A stretch of 64,000 nucleotides of DNA. Source: Yarrowia lipolytica. Taxonomy: Eukaryota; Ascomycota; Dipodascomycetes; Dipodascales. The notes beneath the pieces were generated by a model, which did not search any database, had not been told where the DNA came from, and worked only from the letters and a program-made list of their open reading frames with translations. The translations under genes and the position numbers were made by a program. The stretch spans positions 868,001 through 932,000 of the forward strand of contig NC_090775.1 of the NCBI RefSeq assembly GCF_001761485.1, given 5' to 3'. Positions 55,084 through 64,000 of this stretch are shown in pieces. Position 1 is the first letter of the stretch. The number at the start of each line of letters is the position of its first letter.

Positions 55084-55723
55084 TGGTGAGTATGACAGAG
55101 GGAATCACGAGGCCATCTTGGTGAGGATGTCGAGCGATCCAAATGGAGAAACTATGGGATTTGTCTCATTTATTTGCAAGGAAAAATGAAGCAAATCATT
55201 GACATAATCTCTCGAGGTCGCTCAAAAAGCATCCAAATCGTTATCCGAACGAAGTCGAAACAAACGACAATCACTCGCTGCCATCATTCTAACCCAGTCT
55301 GATTCTGAAGTTATCGCTGAAGTTGAGGTTGCCGCCGCTGCTCCCTCCGGAGGACTTACCCTCGAGGATGCCCTCAAGACCGTCCTGAAGAAGGCTGTCA
55401 TTAACGACGGTCTCGTCCGAGGTCTGCGAGAGTGCTCTAAGGCCCTTTCTCGACGAGAGGCCGAGCTCTGTGTCCTGTGTGACTCTGTCACCGACGAGTC
55501 TTACCTCAAGCTCGTTGAGGCTCTTTGCAACGAGCCCGAGGAGAAGATCCCCCTTGTCAAGGTCCCCGATGCCAAGCAGCTCGGTGAGTGGGCTGGTCTC
55601 TGCCAGCTCGACCGAGAGGGTAACGCCCGAAAGGTCGTCGGTGCTTCTTGTGTCGTCATCACCAACTGGGGTGAGGACTCCGAGGCTCGACAGTTCCTCC
55701 TCGACTCCATTGCTTCTCAGTAA
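55084..55723 (+). CDS. RPS12: 40S ribosomal protein S12 (eS12), spliced
   Basis: Two exons: the start codon alone (55084-55086), then 55298-55723, separated by a 211-nt intron with GTGAGTATGA at the 5' end and TTCTAACCCAG at the 3' end. The joined protein has 142 residues: [20 protein letters not shown], then [20 protein letters not shown], the L7Ae/eS12 core [20 protein letters not shown], and [20 protein letters not shown]. Yeast Rps12 has 143. eS12 lies on the beak of the small subunit. Codons are strongly biased, as expected for a ribosomal protein. An intron directly after the ATG is common in Yarrowia ribosomal protein genes. The only coding frame on the other strand (55289-55906) is its shadow. 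Confidence 0.95.
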
Positions 55724-57689
55724 ATGCGTTGCAATCAAAAGCGTAAGCAATAAAATGCCACATGGCTTATTTAATATCTGAGAGATTGTAGACATGTAAG
55801 AGTAGCGAGTGATTGGAGATGTGTAATGGCAGTAAGAAAAGTTTTGCATGGCTGTATGTATCGCACATGTCATACAGTACCACAACCATGAGATCTGCTG
55901 TGGCACTGATGAATGACGGTCTCAGGATCGGGGAAGACATACATCAACACAGTTGTGTATCAAGGATGTTGTTAATTGCAATGTAGGACTTCTGCGGCAC
56001 ATCGTATTCGCCGAAGAACCTCCTGTACAAGTAGCTAGGGAGACACATACTCTGAAAGCCGTGCACATTCGGGACCCTCTCGGTCAGTGAGACTCGCTGA
56101 TGACAGTTCAACCAGGGTCATGATCTATGGAACTCTTATCTGCTTCCTATATACTGTAGATGGCCATAGCCTTACACAGCCCTCTACCCGACGATATCTA
56201 GCTGTGATAGTGCTTCCTTCTGACACTTCTAACGAGACAAGTGGTGATAAATGTTATACAATTGAGTCTCACGGACGCCACACTGATTATTGATGTACAT
56301 ACTGTATTATTCGCCAGTGTTAGTACAAATCATTCTGGACATGAATTGTGTGTTGGTGGAACATAATTCGGTTTGTACCAGTACATACCTATATAAAAAC
56401 ATATAAAAGATCTAAAAATCTTAATGAAACATGAATATATGATACATTCAGTAGTCTTGTATTATTTTACTGAATAGAAAAGTCAATAGTGTATCAAGAG
56501 AAGCCCCTATAACAAAGAAACAGCTCTTTTTTCGAGTTCCTGTTTTGAAACAAATCTCATATCCCCTCTTCAGTTATCATTGACTCTTCCTTTTCCATCA
56601 TTGGCAGCAGGCCATATCAATGGACCATGAACAACACCTAAAGAAGCAGTTGCAATGGACCAGGGGTCGATAAATTCAAACGCTGAATTTGCAGTCTTGC
56701 AGTCAATAGATATAGCTTCCTTGATATCAACTCCACACTTGGTTCTCTGCCCTCCATATACAAGTCCAAGTACAAGTGCTCTAGATATCCCCTCTAGACC
56801 ATCCTTTTAGCTTCCACCATAGCAAGTATTACACTAACTGTATCGATACAGCATATGTTCCACTCCTTGTGCTTGTAAAAGTACAAGTACTTGCAATAAA
56901 CCAAAAAAAGAAAGATAACACTACCCAATTCATAGTGCTTATTCATCAATTTGATCATGTTCTAGCTATGCCAACCACCACCGTGTAATCACATCTTGTT
57001 GTATTGGCTCTCGTTTAACGAAATCTTGTTGGTTGCACTTGTCATGCACTTGTCATGCAACTAAATGCAAGGTTTCAATAACAGTCCCACTTGGGATATA
57101 CTGAACTTGATCGAGTGAAAAAAAGTGCTGATAACTGGACCTTTTAGTACTAAAAAGATGTGCAAAAATAAACCAAATAGTATTCAGAACGAAAAATGCG
57201 AGTAGATTGGCATACCTTAGAGTACCACATGTAATAATAACTTTGCGAGTAATGGTCGTTAAGTGTCATCAAACTGTAGCTGAAAGGCAACCAATACTCA
57301 GGCTGTACTTGTATTGTAGTCGGAAACACCCCGGATGTATTATCGGCAAACGTCTCACAACTGTCTGGCACTTTTATCCATTCATTAGTATACTCGTCCT
57401 TCTATGGTGCACCTCTATTGTGATGAGAACATTCATGAGAGACACTAAACACAGTATATACTACAGCAAGACTTTCAACACAAGTACAATACCACACATC
57501 TACACACACCTAGGATATACTAAAAAGTGTAGAAAAACAAGCGCTTGAGCACTCATCCCTCCTCCACCTCTCACCGTTAGTTATATATACACTCTATGCC
57601 CTCCTTTTTTCTGAACGTGCTCATTTCAACATTGCTTTTCTGAGCTCCCTCGCCTCAGCTCGCTTCTTATCTCAGCTCGCTCTCCTCCT
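55724..57689. other. AT-rich convergent intergenic region
   Basis: About 2 kb between the ends of RPS12 and RPA43. The middle (about 56280-57130) is AT-rich compared with the rest of the window; sampled lines have about one-third G+C. GTAC-rich patches occur near 56757-56780 and 56879-56893, and a direct repeat CACTTGTCATG near 57038-57059. No gene seen. Confidence 0.5.
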
Positions 57690-58556
57690 CTAATCACTGT
57701 CGCTATCGTCACTTGCAGCACTGTCGCTATCATAGCCAATCTTGGCCTGTGCGGCGTCCTCCTCCTTCTGCTCAACCTCCTTATCTTCCTCCTCTGCCTT
57801 TTCCTCGGCAATCTCCTCGATGGGATCCTCGTCTGTGAATTTCGTCTTCTTTCGCTGGGGCTCTTCGCTCACAGCGCCCCCTGACTGTGCGGGATAGGTA
57901 TCAACCAGAGAACCAGACAGGTAAACCATGTTGGCAGTGTGAACGCTCTTGATGATGAACTCCAGCTTGCCCTCGACTCGCTTGCCAGAGCCGTCCGACC
58001 AGTAGCCCATGGACTGACGAACTCGGTCCTTCTTGGCGGCTGTCGGCTGTCCTGACTCAGCAAAGGGAGTGAAGACCCAGTCCTCAGGAATGTTGGCGTA
58101 CTTGATGGAACAGTTGAAGGTGTCGTGGACAAGAAGACCGATATGAGAAGGAGTCTGCATGTTTACGTATCCCTCCAGACGGTCGCCGACCTGAGGCTTC
58201 CACACAAGAAGGTCTGTACTAATCCACATGAAGGTGAATGGGGACTCGTTGACAAACTTGCCCATGACAGCAGAGCCCTCAGAGTCGCTTCCCCGTTTGT
58301 ACAGCTTGAGGTTGTAATGTGCCAGAACCACGCCGCCCGCAGGAGCAAAGTAGCGGGCCACCAGTGGGTCCAGATGCTGGCTTTTGATGCCAGCCACGGG
58401 CTTCTGGCTGAACATGGGCGCCAGAGACACATACATGGAGGTCGAGACCTTGTGGAAACACTCGGAGATTCCGGTGGCCGAGTCGACGGGGTTTTTACGC
58501 TTGAGAGCCATGCTTTTCAGCACCTCTTGCGTCTCCGAAATCGTTTTGGCGACCAT
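57690..58556 (-). CDS. RPA43: RNA polymerase I subunit Rpa43
   Basis: A 288-residue nucleolar protein. With Rpa14 it forms the Pol I stalk, the counterpart of Rpb7/Rpb4, and contacts the initiation factor Rrn3. Seen: the N-terminal tip domain (SMYVSLAPMFSQKPVAG, then GIKSQHLDPLVARYF and VVLAHYNLKLY), the OB-fold (GDRLEGYVNMQTPSHIGLLV, then HDTFNCSI) and a C-terminal acidic tail with KKTKFTDEDP and a run of Ser/Asp. Yeast Rpa43 has 326 residues. The ATG at 58556 is the first in frame. The upstream sequence holds a GTCACGTGAAC core near 58618-58628. Confidence 0.9.
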   Translation of the reverse strand: MVAKTISETQEVLKSMALKRKNPVDSATGISECFHKVSTSMYVSLAPMFSQKPVAGIKSQHLDPLVARYFAPAGGVVLAHYNLKLYKRGSDSEGSAVMGKFVNESPFTFMWISTDLLVWKPQVGDRLEGYVNMQTPSHIGLLVHDTFNCSIKYANIPEDWVFTPFAESGQPTAAKKDRVRQSMGYWSDGSGKRVEGKLEFIIKSVHTANMVYLSGSLVDTYPAQSGGAVSEEPQRKKTKFTDEDPIEEIAEEKAEEEDKEVEQKEEDAAQAKIGYDSDSAASDDSDSD

Positions 58557-58852
58557 GACGTTGGGGTGTTTTTGCAGACAGGATAAAATTCCAAATTTTT
58601 AAATTTTGCCTTTCCTGGTCACGTGAACATGCATGGTGGGAGGAAATTTGTCAAACCTGCAGCCAGCAGGACGCAGACAGGACTGGGAGACATAGCTGAG
58701 AATGATTAGTCAGTTTTATGATGTTGTGGCGGTGGTGGAGGCGGATTAGTCAGCGAATCGATACTGATGTGAAGAAGCACCATGTCGATTATACCACAGC
58801 CCGCGAGAAGCTGGTGGTAGTGACGAGGCTGAACGGAGGAGCGAGCAGTTGG
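58557..58852. other. Short intergenic region upstream of RPA43
   Basis: Holds the RPA43 promoter with a CACGTG core (about 58620) and TGGTGG-type repeats near 58725-58740. Confidence 0.5.
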
Positions 58853-59083
58853 TCACAGAGAGTTAAAATAACGCGGGAAATCTATCACCCAATATAGCTG
58901 TGTCTGCTTGTAGGAGATGTTAGCACATCTGTAGGTGACTGCAATTGAGTATTCCATCGTAGGAAGATGAGTGGCATGTCTGTAGTAGGGTCCATCAAAC
59001 AGTTCAGCTCCAACACCGTGAAGAGCGGCGAGAAAGAGTGGGGTATCGTATGGAATCAGGTTAGCGATTTGGCGGATTGACAT
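58853..59083 (-). CDS. Hypothetical 76-residue ORF
   Basis: ATG-initiated frame between RPA43 and RAD1, on the same strand. The product starts MSIRQIANLIPYDTPLFLAA and continues with LHGVGAELFDGPYYRHATH; I do not recognise it. An ATATAACTA box lies about 40 bp before the ATG, and codons are moderately like those of neighbouring genes. No membrane helix or known motif is seen. It may be chance; supporting signs are the ATG, the box, and the low content of stop codons in a short intergenic space. Confidence 0.3.
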   Translation of the reverse strand: MSIRQIANLIPYDTPLFLAALHGVGAELFDGPYYRHATHLPTMEYSIAVTYRCANISYKQTQLYWVIDFPRYFNSL

Positions 59084-59248
59084 TGTTGGACAGCGGTCAA
59101 GGCTTCTTCACAAGGATAGTTATATGCCCATGTCTTGAAGTGACAAGTTGTGCAGTCAGTTACAGTAATGCACAGGTGGCCCGCTAATGGCATGTCCAAA
59201 GCAGTGCATTCGAAGTTGTCCATTCAGACCTTTAGGCTTGTACTCCCG

Positions 59249-60172
59249 TTAATATTCGTCATGAGCATTAAACCGAAAGTCCACAAACGTCTTCCTGGCC
59301 TCATCAACCACACACATACTCTGAACCGACAGTCTCCCGTACACGTCCATTCGCAGACACACCTTTTCACTGACCCCCACGGCCTCTCTGCACTTGACCA
59401 GCTCACCAAATAGGTATCCCGATTGTACAATGACGTTTCCCTCTGGATCCTGGTCCGGGTCGTCAATCACAAAGGTATCCAAAACATTTCTCTCGTTAGG
59501 ATAAGCAATCACGTTGCGTCCAAACTCGCCCGTGCTCTCCAATCTGAAATGAGGAATCGCTCTAGTCTGAGCTATTATCCGCACATACTGCGACTTGGCA
59601 CCTTCCAAATCACGAAGAGCCTGGGTCAGCAGATGCGCCGACAGAATCACCTTGAGAACCACCTCGCTGGGGTCCAGATTCAGACTCTCCGACTGCTTGT
59701 CTGTATCCTGATTCAGAAATTCACACGAAGTCGTAAACTGGTCGTTTCGAAACACGAATTTGAGCGGGTGATCTGGCCCAGAGTAAAGGATTCGACACGT
59801 CTGCGATGCTCCCGAAGAATCAACTCTTCGGTCCTCAGCATTACCTCCCGCTTTGTCACTAATCACGTCATTCTTGCCAAACATCTCGAGACACGTGGTC
59901 AGCGAAGCTAGAGACAATCTGTAGGGTGGAAAGAAGGCGGGCTCGTCATCAGATCCTTCGGCATCCTGATCGTTGAAGTTGTACATCGAAAACAGGTTTT
60001 TCTTGACCAGCACCACGGCCTGACTGGATCTGCTGTCCACATCCACGGTGAACTTGAACCCGTCAGACATGATTTCGAGACTCACATGCTTGGACATGAG
60101 CGCAATCGCCTTGAGAATCGTGTACAAGTGCGACACACATGTTGTTGTTCCTGAAAAGAGCAGTGTTGGCAT
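59249..60172 (-). CDS. RAD17: Rad1/Rad17-type subunit of the 9-1-1 checkpoint clamp
   Basis: A 307-residue nuclear protein (Rad1 in fission yeast and human, Rad17 in Saccharomyces). With Rad9/Ddc1 and Hus1/Mec3 it forms a PCNA-like ring loaded at damaged DNA to activate Mec1/ATR. The PCNA-type first domain is clear: LLFSGTTTCVSHLYTILKAI, then SLEIMSDGFKFTVDVDSR and FSMYNF; the second half has SLNLDPSEVVLKVILSAHLL and the end strand TFVDFRF. The ATG at 60172 is chosen because the domain begins three residues later; 27 more codons upstream are open only to a GTG and include a tryptophan-rich stretch unlike the family. Another frame across 60150-60230 is also stop-free but has no ATG. Confidence 0.85.
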   Translation of the reverse strand: MPTLLFSGTTTCVSHLYTILKAIALMSKHVSLEIMSDGFKFTVDVDSRSSQAVVLVKKNLFSMYNFNDQDAEGSDDEPAFFPPYRLSLASLTTCLEMFGKNDVISDKAGGNAEDRRVDSSGASQTCRILYSGPDHPLKFVFRNDQFTTSCEFLNQDTDKQSESLNLDPSEVVLKVILSAHLLTQALRDLEGAKSQYVRIIAQTRAIPHFRLESTGEFGRNVIAYPNERNVLDTFVIDDPDQDPEGNVIVQSGYLFGELVKCREAVGVSEKVCLRMDVYGRLSVQSMCVVDEARKTFVDFRFNAHDEY

Positions 60173-60955
60173 GTGAGGTGGAGTTGATCTGATCAGAGTT
60201 AAATTCCAGAGCCAAAGCATGCAAGAAGCGAAGGGACTACTTGTACATGCCACTTTTTTGTTGTTGTTGTTGTTGTTGTTGTTGTGTGTGTCTGTCGTCT
60301 GGAAAGAGTCACGTGATTCTCTACTTTTTTTGTGACCACGTGACTACTTTCATTCTACTTCAGACACGTGATATATACTCCGTAATAAATGACCACGTGA
60401 CCCGCCTGTCATGCTCCATATATTATCCACTATCCAACACTTGTATAACCCCTTTGGGCCGAGGTGCATGTGCGAGCTGGCTGCAGTTATCGTGGTTAGT
60501 GAGTAGCTACTGTAGGCCATTTGGTAAGCCAAAAGAGCCGGATTCAGCCTCAATCTCGTGATCCGGGATAACAAGAATATCGCGCACTTCTTTTTCATAC
60601 ACTCTTAACCTGTATCTCTCAATACAGTCAGTGACCGGTATTCGTACCCTTCTCACGGTTTGTAGGAGGGTTCTCCCGAAAGTTTAACGAGAGTCTTGTT
60701 TCTGTTGTATTGATGAAAACTGAATATGTGGTAGTCTGATTAGCAAACGGACTACACAAGAATATCTAGCGCGTTTCCTGTTTTCAGATGATACTTTTCC
60801 AAACCCCTTATATTCCTCTCCTACCCAAGTCACAACCTCCCGCCTTAGCTGCCGATATCACGTACATTGCGCATCAACAGTACCCCAACAAACCTTGAGT
60901 CCCCCGCTGTACCTCACACCCTTGCAACCTCACACTACATCTCCCTGTTACGACC
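60173..60955. other. Divergent promoter region of RAD1/RAD17 and PEX22
   Basis: Contains a TTG repeat (about 60256-60285), four CACGTG cores (60310-60399), and a TATA-like CCTTATATTCC near 60807-60817 before PEX22. Confidence 0.6.
60310..60399. promoter_or_regulatory. Four CACGTG sites at about 28-bp spacing
   Basis: CACGTG cores start at 60310, 60337, 60365 and 60394, intervals of 27, 28 and 29 bp, all within TCACGTGA/CCACGTGAC contexts. They lie 138-227 bp before the checkpoint gene and about 560 bp before PEX22. bHLH factors of the Cbf1/Ino/Pho4 type bind this core; which one acts here is inference. Confidence 0.65.
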
Positions 60956-61486
60956 ATGGCCCCGCGAAAAACACGATTGCCCGCTGTCATTGGGGCCGCA
61001 GCTGCCGCCGCCGCAGTTGCATACCTCGTTTATTCGTTTGTTGCCAAGAGCAACTCAGACCAAGACACATTTGATAGTTCAGTACAGAGCTCGTCCAAGT
61101 CCAGCACAAAGAGCCCCAAGTCGACGGCCACCAATAGCAAAATCACCGTCGTGGTGTCACAGGAGCTGGTTCAATCGCAGCTGGTCGACTTCAAGCATCT
61201 GATGAGCGTCCATCCCAACCTGGTGGTCATTGTGCCTCCCATGGTTGCCAACAAGTTCCATCGGGCTCTGAAATCGAGCGTGGGACACGATCATGGCGTC
61301 AAGGTGATTCGGTGCGACACAGACGTGGGAGTTATCCACGTGATCAAACACATCCGGCCAGATCTGGCTCTCATTGCCGACGGAGTGGGAGACAACATCC
61401 AGGGAGAGATTAAACGGTTCGTGGGATCAAGTGAGGCTTTGAGTGGAGATGTGAATCTTGCTGCGGAGCGACTAACTGGATTGTAA
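60956..61486 (+). CDS. PEX22: Peroxin 22, membrane anchor for the Pex4 ubiquitin-conjugating enzyme
   Basis: A 176-residue peroxisomal membrane protein. Pex22 holds Pex4 at the peroxisome and stimulates it, which allows the import receptor Pex5 to be mono-ubiquitinated and recycled. Seen: a basic N-terminus (MAPRKTRLPAV), one membrane segment rich in Ala (VIGAAAAAAAVAYLVYSFV, about residues 10-29), a Ser/Thr linker, and a soluble Rossmann-like domain (KITVVVSQELVQSQLVDF; NLVVIVPPMVANKF; PDLALIADGVGDNIQ). Size and layout equal those of yeast Pex22 (180). The sequence family is weakly conserved, so the call rests on layout and my recollection of the Yarrowia protein. The ATG has GACC before it. 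Confidence 0.8.
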   Translation: MAPRKTRLPAVIGAAAAAAAVAYLVYSFVAKSNSDQDTFDSSVQSSSKSSTKSPKSTATNSKITVVVSQELVQSQLVDFKHLMSVHPNLVVIVPPMVANKFHRALKSSVGHDHGVKVIRCDTDVGVIHVIKHIRPDLALIADGVGDNIQGEIKRFVGSSEALSGDVNLAAERLTGL

Positions 61487-61873
61487 CGGAAGCAAATGGC
61501 CATAGGTCATGAGCTGACAACATCCAGTCTGGTTGCCATGACACTGCCACTCCATTGCGTTGGCCATACTGTGGAAAGGTACCGTTCTGGCTACGCTACC
61601 TCTGACTATGCCACCAACGTTCCAAGTGTAGACAGACTGTGTAAATAAATGGACTTATCGTATTGAATGACTGAAATACGTTACAAGTACAACTACAGTA
61701 CAGTAAGTGATGTGGTACCCTTATGTATCTGTCAGTTTTACTCAAGTAGAATACCTCTGCGCCATTGTGATATGCTCTGAAAAAGGACCTACTGTATTCA
61801 TTCAATGTGTTATATGTACCGTCTATATCTATTATAAATAAGGGGAGTTGTTGTGCATGGTGTCTACGTCTAT
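61487..61873. other. Convergent intergenic region between PEX22 and MRS2
   Basis: 387 bp with both 3' ends; a GTAC-rich patch lies at about 61682-61700. No gene seen. Confidence 0.6.
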
Positions 61874-63442
61874 CTATCTCCTCTTGCCCGTCATCTTGGT
61901 CAACTGATGCAGAATGTTGGACTTTTTGCCCTTCATCTTTGGTCTGCTCATGTCGATATTGTCAAACCTGCTCTTGGTTCGCTTTCTTCTCAGTAAACCG
62001 ATAATCCACTGCAACATGTACGGCTTGCTGGCAGTGTGGGTAGCGGCGTTGCTGAACATGGCAATCTTCTGCGTCTTATGTAGCTTGGTAAGGTTGAACC
62101 ACGTTACCAGCAGACCGCCCAGACACGCCACACCCACCACCAGAACCATTCCCTCGTTGGTTTCCTCAATGAAGTTCTCCAAGTTCATACCGTACAGCGC
62201 AGCCACAAAGGCCCCGACCGCAAAACCGACCGTCACAATGGTCACCTTGAGCTCCAACAGCATCAGAGCGTTTCGATTCGCGTCCACAATGATGTTGACA
62301 ATCTCCTCGGTTGATCGAATGTGAGATCGCACGTTGGAGGCTTGTTGGACAATCTCATCGGCCTGCTTGCAGTACGACTCAATCAGCAGCTCGACTTCCG
62401 CAAGCCCTTCCTTCGGGTGAGTGCCCAGATACAGCTGCTGTAGATCGTCATCTGACTCCAGTAACTCTTCCAGGACGTCTCGAATCAAAACAGCCTTCTG
62501 GTAGAATCGCGACACATTTTTGTTTCCAATCAGCAGCTCCTTGAGCTGTTCTCGGTCCACATGATCTTCCAGACCCACCAGAATCTCGTTCAGGGTCTTA
62601 AGATGCACCTGAAGTTCTCCATCCAGAGTCGTCATAACGTTGACCAAAATCGCCTCCAGTACTCGCAATTCAAACGGCAGCACCGTCATGTCCGTATGCA
62701 TCTTTTCTGGGTTGATTGTCGGCTTCAACTTGTTCTCCAGCTCGTACAGAAACATGCCCAGTCGGTGAGTATCACTTTTGTTCTTGGAATGGGTGTCGAA
62801 GATAAGCACCTTGTCGTGGAGAATCAGAGCCTTAATGTGTAACAAGTTGACAAGGATGCATCGTCCAGCTCCCTTGCGACCTCGTGCCAGAATCGAAGGA
62901 ATAATAGAAACAGGGCTGGGATCAATGTTTCTCAAGTCTCGAGGGTAAAGGCCATGTTCCAGCAGAAACTCATACTTGGTCATTTTGTGTGCAACGTGGA
63001 CCACCTTGCCTGTCACATCAAAAACCGTGGCCGAGATTTCGCCTCCCAGAACGGCCTCCGAATAATTGTCTGAAAATGCAAAGTGATGAGGGTCCTCCTC
63101 TTCCTGGTGATCTTTATGTTCCTCCTCGTCCATGTGTTCTTCGGCGTCGGAGATGTCTTCTTCGGCCGCTGAGTGTTCAGCCTCGAGCCTCTGGTGTTCC
63201 TCTCCGTCCTCATGGTTTTCCATTTCATTGCTGTTTCTGTCTCTGTTGAAATCAGGATTTTTCTGTCTCTTGTCATCCAAATCATCGTTCTTTCTGAAAA
63301 CACTGGCTTGGTGGATTTTCTGAGCAAGTGGCAGGGCGCGAGTTGTTGGTCGCAGCATATTCACTCCCGCCGCGCCCCATTTCACCTGCTTTGGTCGTCG
63401 AGCTATGTTGGTGATCCCCCAACATCTGGTCCACCGGTTCAT
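61874..63442 (-). CDS. MRS2: Mitochondrial inner-membrane Mg2+ channel Mrs2/Lpe10 (CorA family)
   Basis: A 522-residue member of the CorA/Mrs2 family, which lets Mg2+ into the mitochondrial matrix. The signature Gly-Met-Asn (418-420, in AALYGMNLENF) closes the first membrane helix (TIVTVGFAVGAFVAALY); the second helix is MVLVVGVACLGGLLVTWF. The large matrix domain before them has the family's marks: GLYPRDLRNIDPS, ILVNLLHIKALILHDKVLIF, LPFELRVLEAILVNV. The first 45 residues are basic with no acid (NRWTRCWGITNIARRPKQVK), a mitochondrial presequence. A Glu/Asp/His-rich stretch (residues 75-120) is unusual in length. The C-terminus is Lys/Arg-rich. Mrs2 and its paralogue Lpe10/Mfm1 cannot be told apart with confidence here. 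Confidence 0.9.
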   Translation of the reverse strand: MNRWTRCWGITNIARRPKQVKWGAAGVNMLRPTTRALPLAQKIHQASVFRKNDDLDDKRQKNPDFNRDRNSNEMENHEDGEEHQRLEAEHSAAEEDISDAEEHMDEEEHKDHQEEEDPHHFAFSDNYSEAVLGGEISATVFDVTGKVVHVAHKMTKYEFLLEHGLYPRDLRNIDPSPVSIIPSILARGRKGAGRCILVNLLHIKALILHDKVLIFDTHSKNKSDTHRLGMFLYELENKLKPTINPEKMHTDMTVLPFELRVLEAILVNVMTTLDGELQVHLKTLNEILVGLEDHVDREQLKELLIGNKNVSRFYQKAVLIRDVLEELLESDDDLQQLYLGTHPKEGLAEVELLIESYCKQADEIVQQASNVRSHIRSTEEIVNIIVDANRNALMLLELKVTIVTVGFAVGAFVAALYGMNLENFIEETNEGMVLVVGVACLGGLLVTWFNLTKLHKTQKIAMFSNAATHTASKPYMLQWIIGLLRRKRTKSRFDNIDMSRPKMKGKKSNILHQLTKMTGKRR

Positions 63443-63795
63443 GTCGATGAAGATTTACCTTGCTGGGAAGATCGTTGATGTATGAACCAAACGAACAGAA
63501 CAGACAGGTACCACACACAAGGAGTCGCAGAAGAAACGGTGCAAAAATAAGAAGACCAACTTTGGAAACAACAAAAAGTATGTCACCCACGCGTCTTACT
63601 CATCTTGGTAGTATTATACTGCCTCTCTCATATATTGCTCCAGAACTATCTTAGTGGTTAATTTCAGAAAAACACTGCCTTACATAAGCAAGAAAAATTT
63701 ATATGTGCAACGCTAAGCTTAGTAGTGTGCTTCCAAAGTTAGGCTTGACCTCTTCCTCACCACCACCCCATTCCAGTTCCAACCAAAAACACACA
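63443..63795. other. Divergent promoter region of MRS2 and COX14
   Basis: 353 bp shared by two genes for mitochondrial inner-membrane proteins. No clear TATA box or E-box; a CT-rich stretch precedes the COX14 ATG. Confidence 0.55.
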
Positions 63796-64000
63796 ATGGC
63801 TGCTAAGCGAGCTTGGTATATCGTGTCGATGGACGTGTTCCATCGACTGACCGTTCTGTCTATTCTTGGTGTTTCGGGTGAGTATCGAAACGGGGTTTTT
63901 CGAGACGTTTTCATTGGATGACAGATGTGGCTAATGAGCCCATTTTGGAGGAGGCAAAAGTGGGACCGAAAGAAGGAGCAGAGGTGGAACGTGGCATGGG
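63796..64000 (+). CDS. COX14: Cox14-like cytochrome c oxidase assembly factor, first exon (partial)
   Basis: Exon 1 spans 63796-63877 and gives MAAKRAWYIVSMDVFHRLTV followed by LSILGVS. It ends at a GTGAGTATCG splice site (63878), inside a Gly codon. The remaining bases appear to be intron; no CTAAC-CAG 3' site is seen before the edge. Saccharomyces Cox14 begins with the same AWY...D..HRLTVLTLVG pattern. Cox14 is a one-helix inner-membrane protein of about 70 residues that couples COX1 translation to complex IV assembly. Reading straight on would stop about 14 codons later. The similarity is over 27 residues only. Confidence 0.7.

Noticed and set aside
55087-55297. Possible intronic snoRNA in RPS12
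   Set aside because: No box C (RTGATGA) with a box D (CTGA), and no H/ACA pattern was found.

Overview
The window looks like nuclear DNA of a budding yeast of the Yarrowia clade, most likely Yarrowia lipolytica. The basis is: (1) three introns with the Yarrowia signature, GTGAGT at the 5' end and a branch site CTAAC placed one or two bases before CAG (RPS12, the NB5M complex I subunit, and a predicted one in NUD1), plus a matching 5' site in COX14 at the right edge; (2) nuclear genes for respiratory complex I, which Saccharomyces lacks; (3) widely spaced, mostly intron-free genes with C/G-ending codons; (4) acetyl-CoA synthetase, PEX22 and NB5M proteins that I recognise as Yarrowia-type. My recollection that this set lies on chromosome F was not verified.

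Layout, left to right: a partial glycogen-binding-domain protein (CRP1/MDG1-like, -); cystathionine gamma-lyase CYS3 (+); Rpd3L subunit DEP1 (-); nucleolar NOP12 (+); bleomycin hydrolase/LAP3 (+); a 32-codon ORF encoding a UBZ4-like zinc finger (+); acetyl-CoA synthetase (-); a 4-kb divergent intergenic region; an allantoate/nicotinate-type MFS permease (+); an unrecognised Gln-rich protein (-); the mitotic-exit/septation scaffold NUD1/Cdc11 (+); two convergent complex I genes, NUKM (+) and spliced NB5M (-); a Zn2Cys6 transcription factor (-); a kelch protein whose frame breaks at a C7 run (-); an 8.1-kb stretch with no recognisable gene; Rab escort protein MRS6 (+); kinetochore MTW1 (-); spliced RPS12 (+); an AT-rich gap; Pol I subunit RPA43 (-); a possible 76-aa ORF (-); checkpoint-clamp RAD1/RAD17 (-); peroxin PEX22 (+); mitochondrial Mg2+ channel MRS2/LPE10 (-); and the first exon of COX14 (+).

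The genes are mainly housekeeping and do not form one pathway. Small functional pairings are seen: NUKM and NB5M (both complex I) are 546 bp apart and convergent, and MRS2 and COX14 (both mitochondrial inner membrane) share a 353-bp divergent promoter. I saw no transposon, virus-like element, tRNA, 5S rRNA or CRISPR array. The most interesting signals are the in-frame, stop-free intron at the start of NUD1, the isolated UBZ4-like mini-ORF, the kelch frame break, a phased array of four CACGTG sites between RAD1 and PEX22, degenerate GTAC-rich arrays found only between genes, and the 8-kb gene-free interval.
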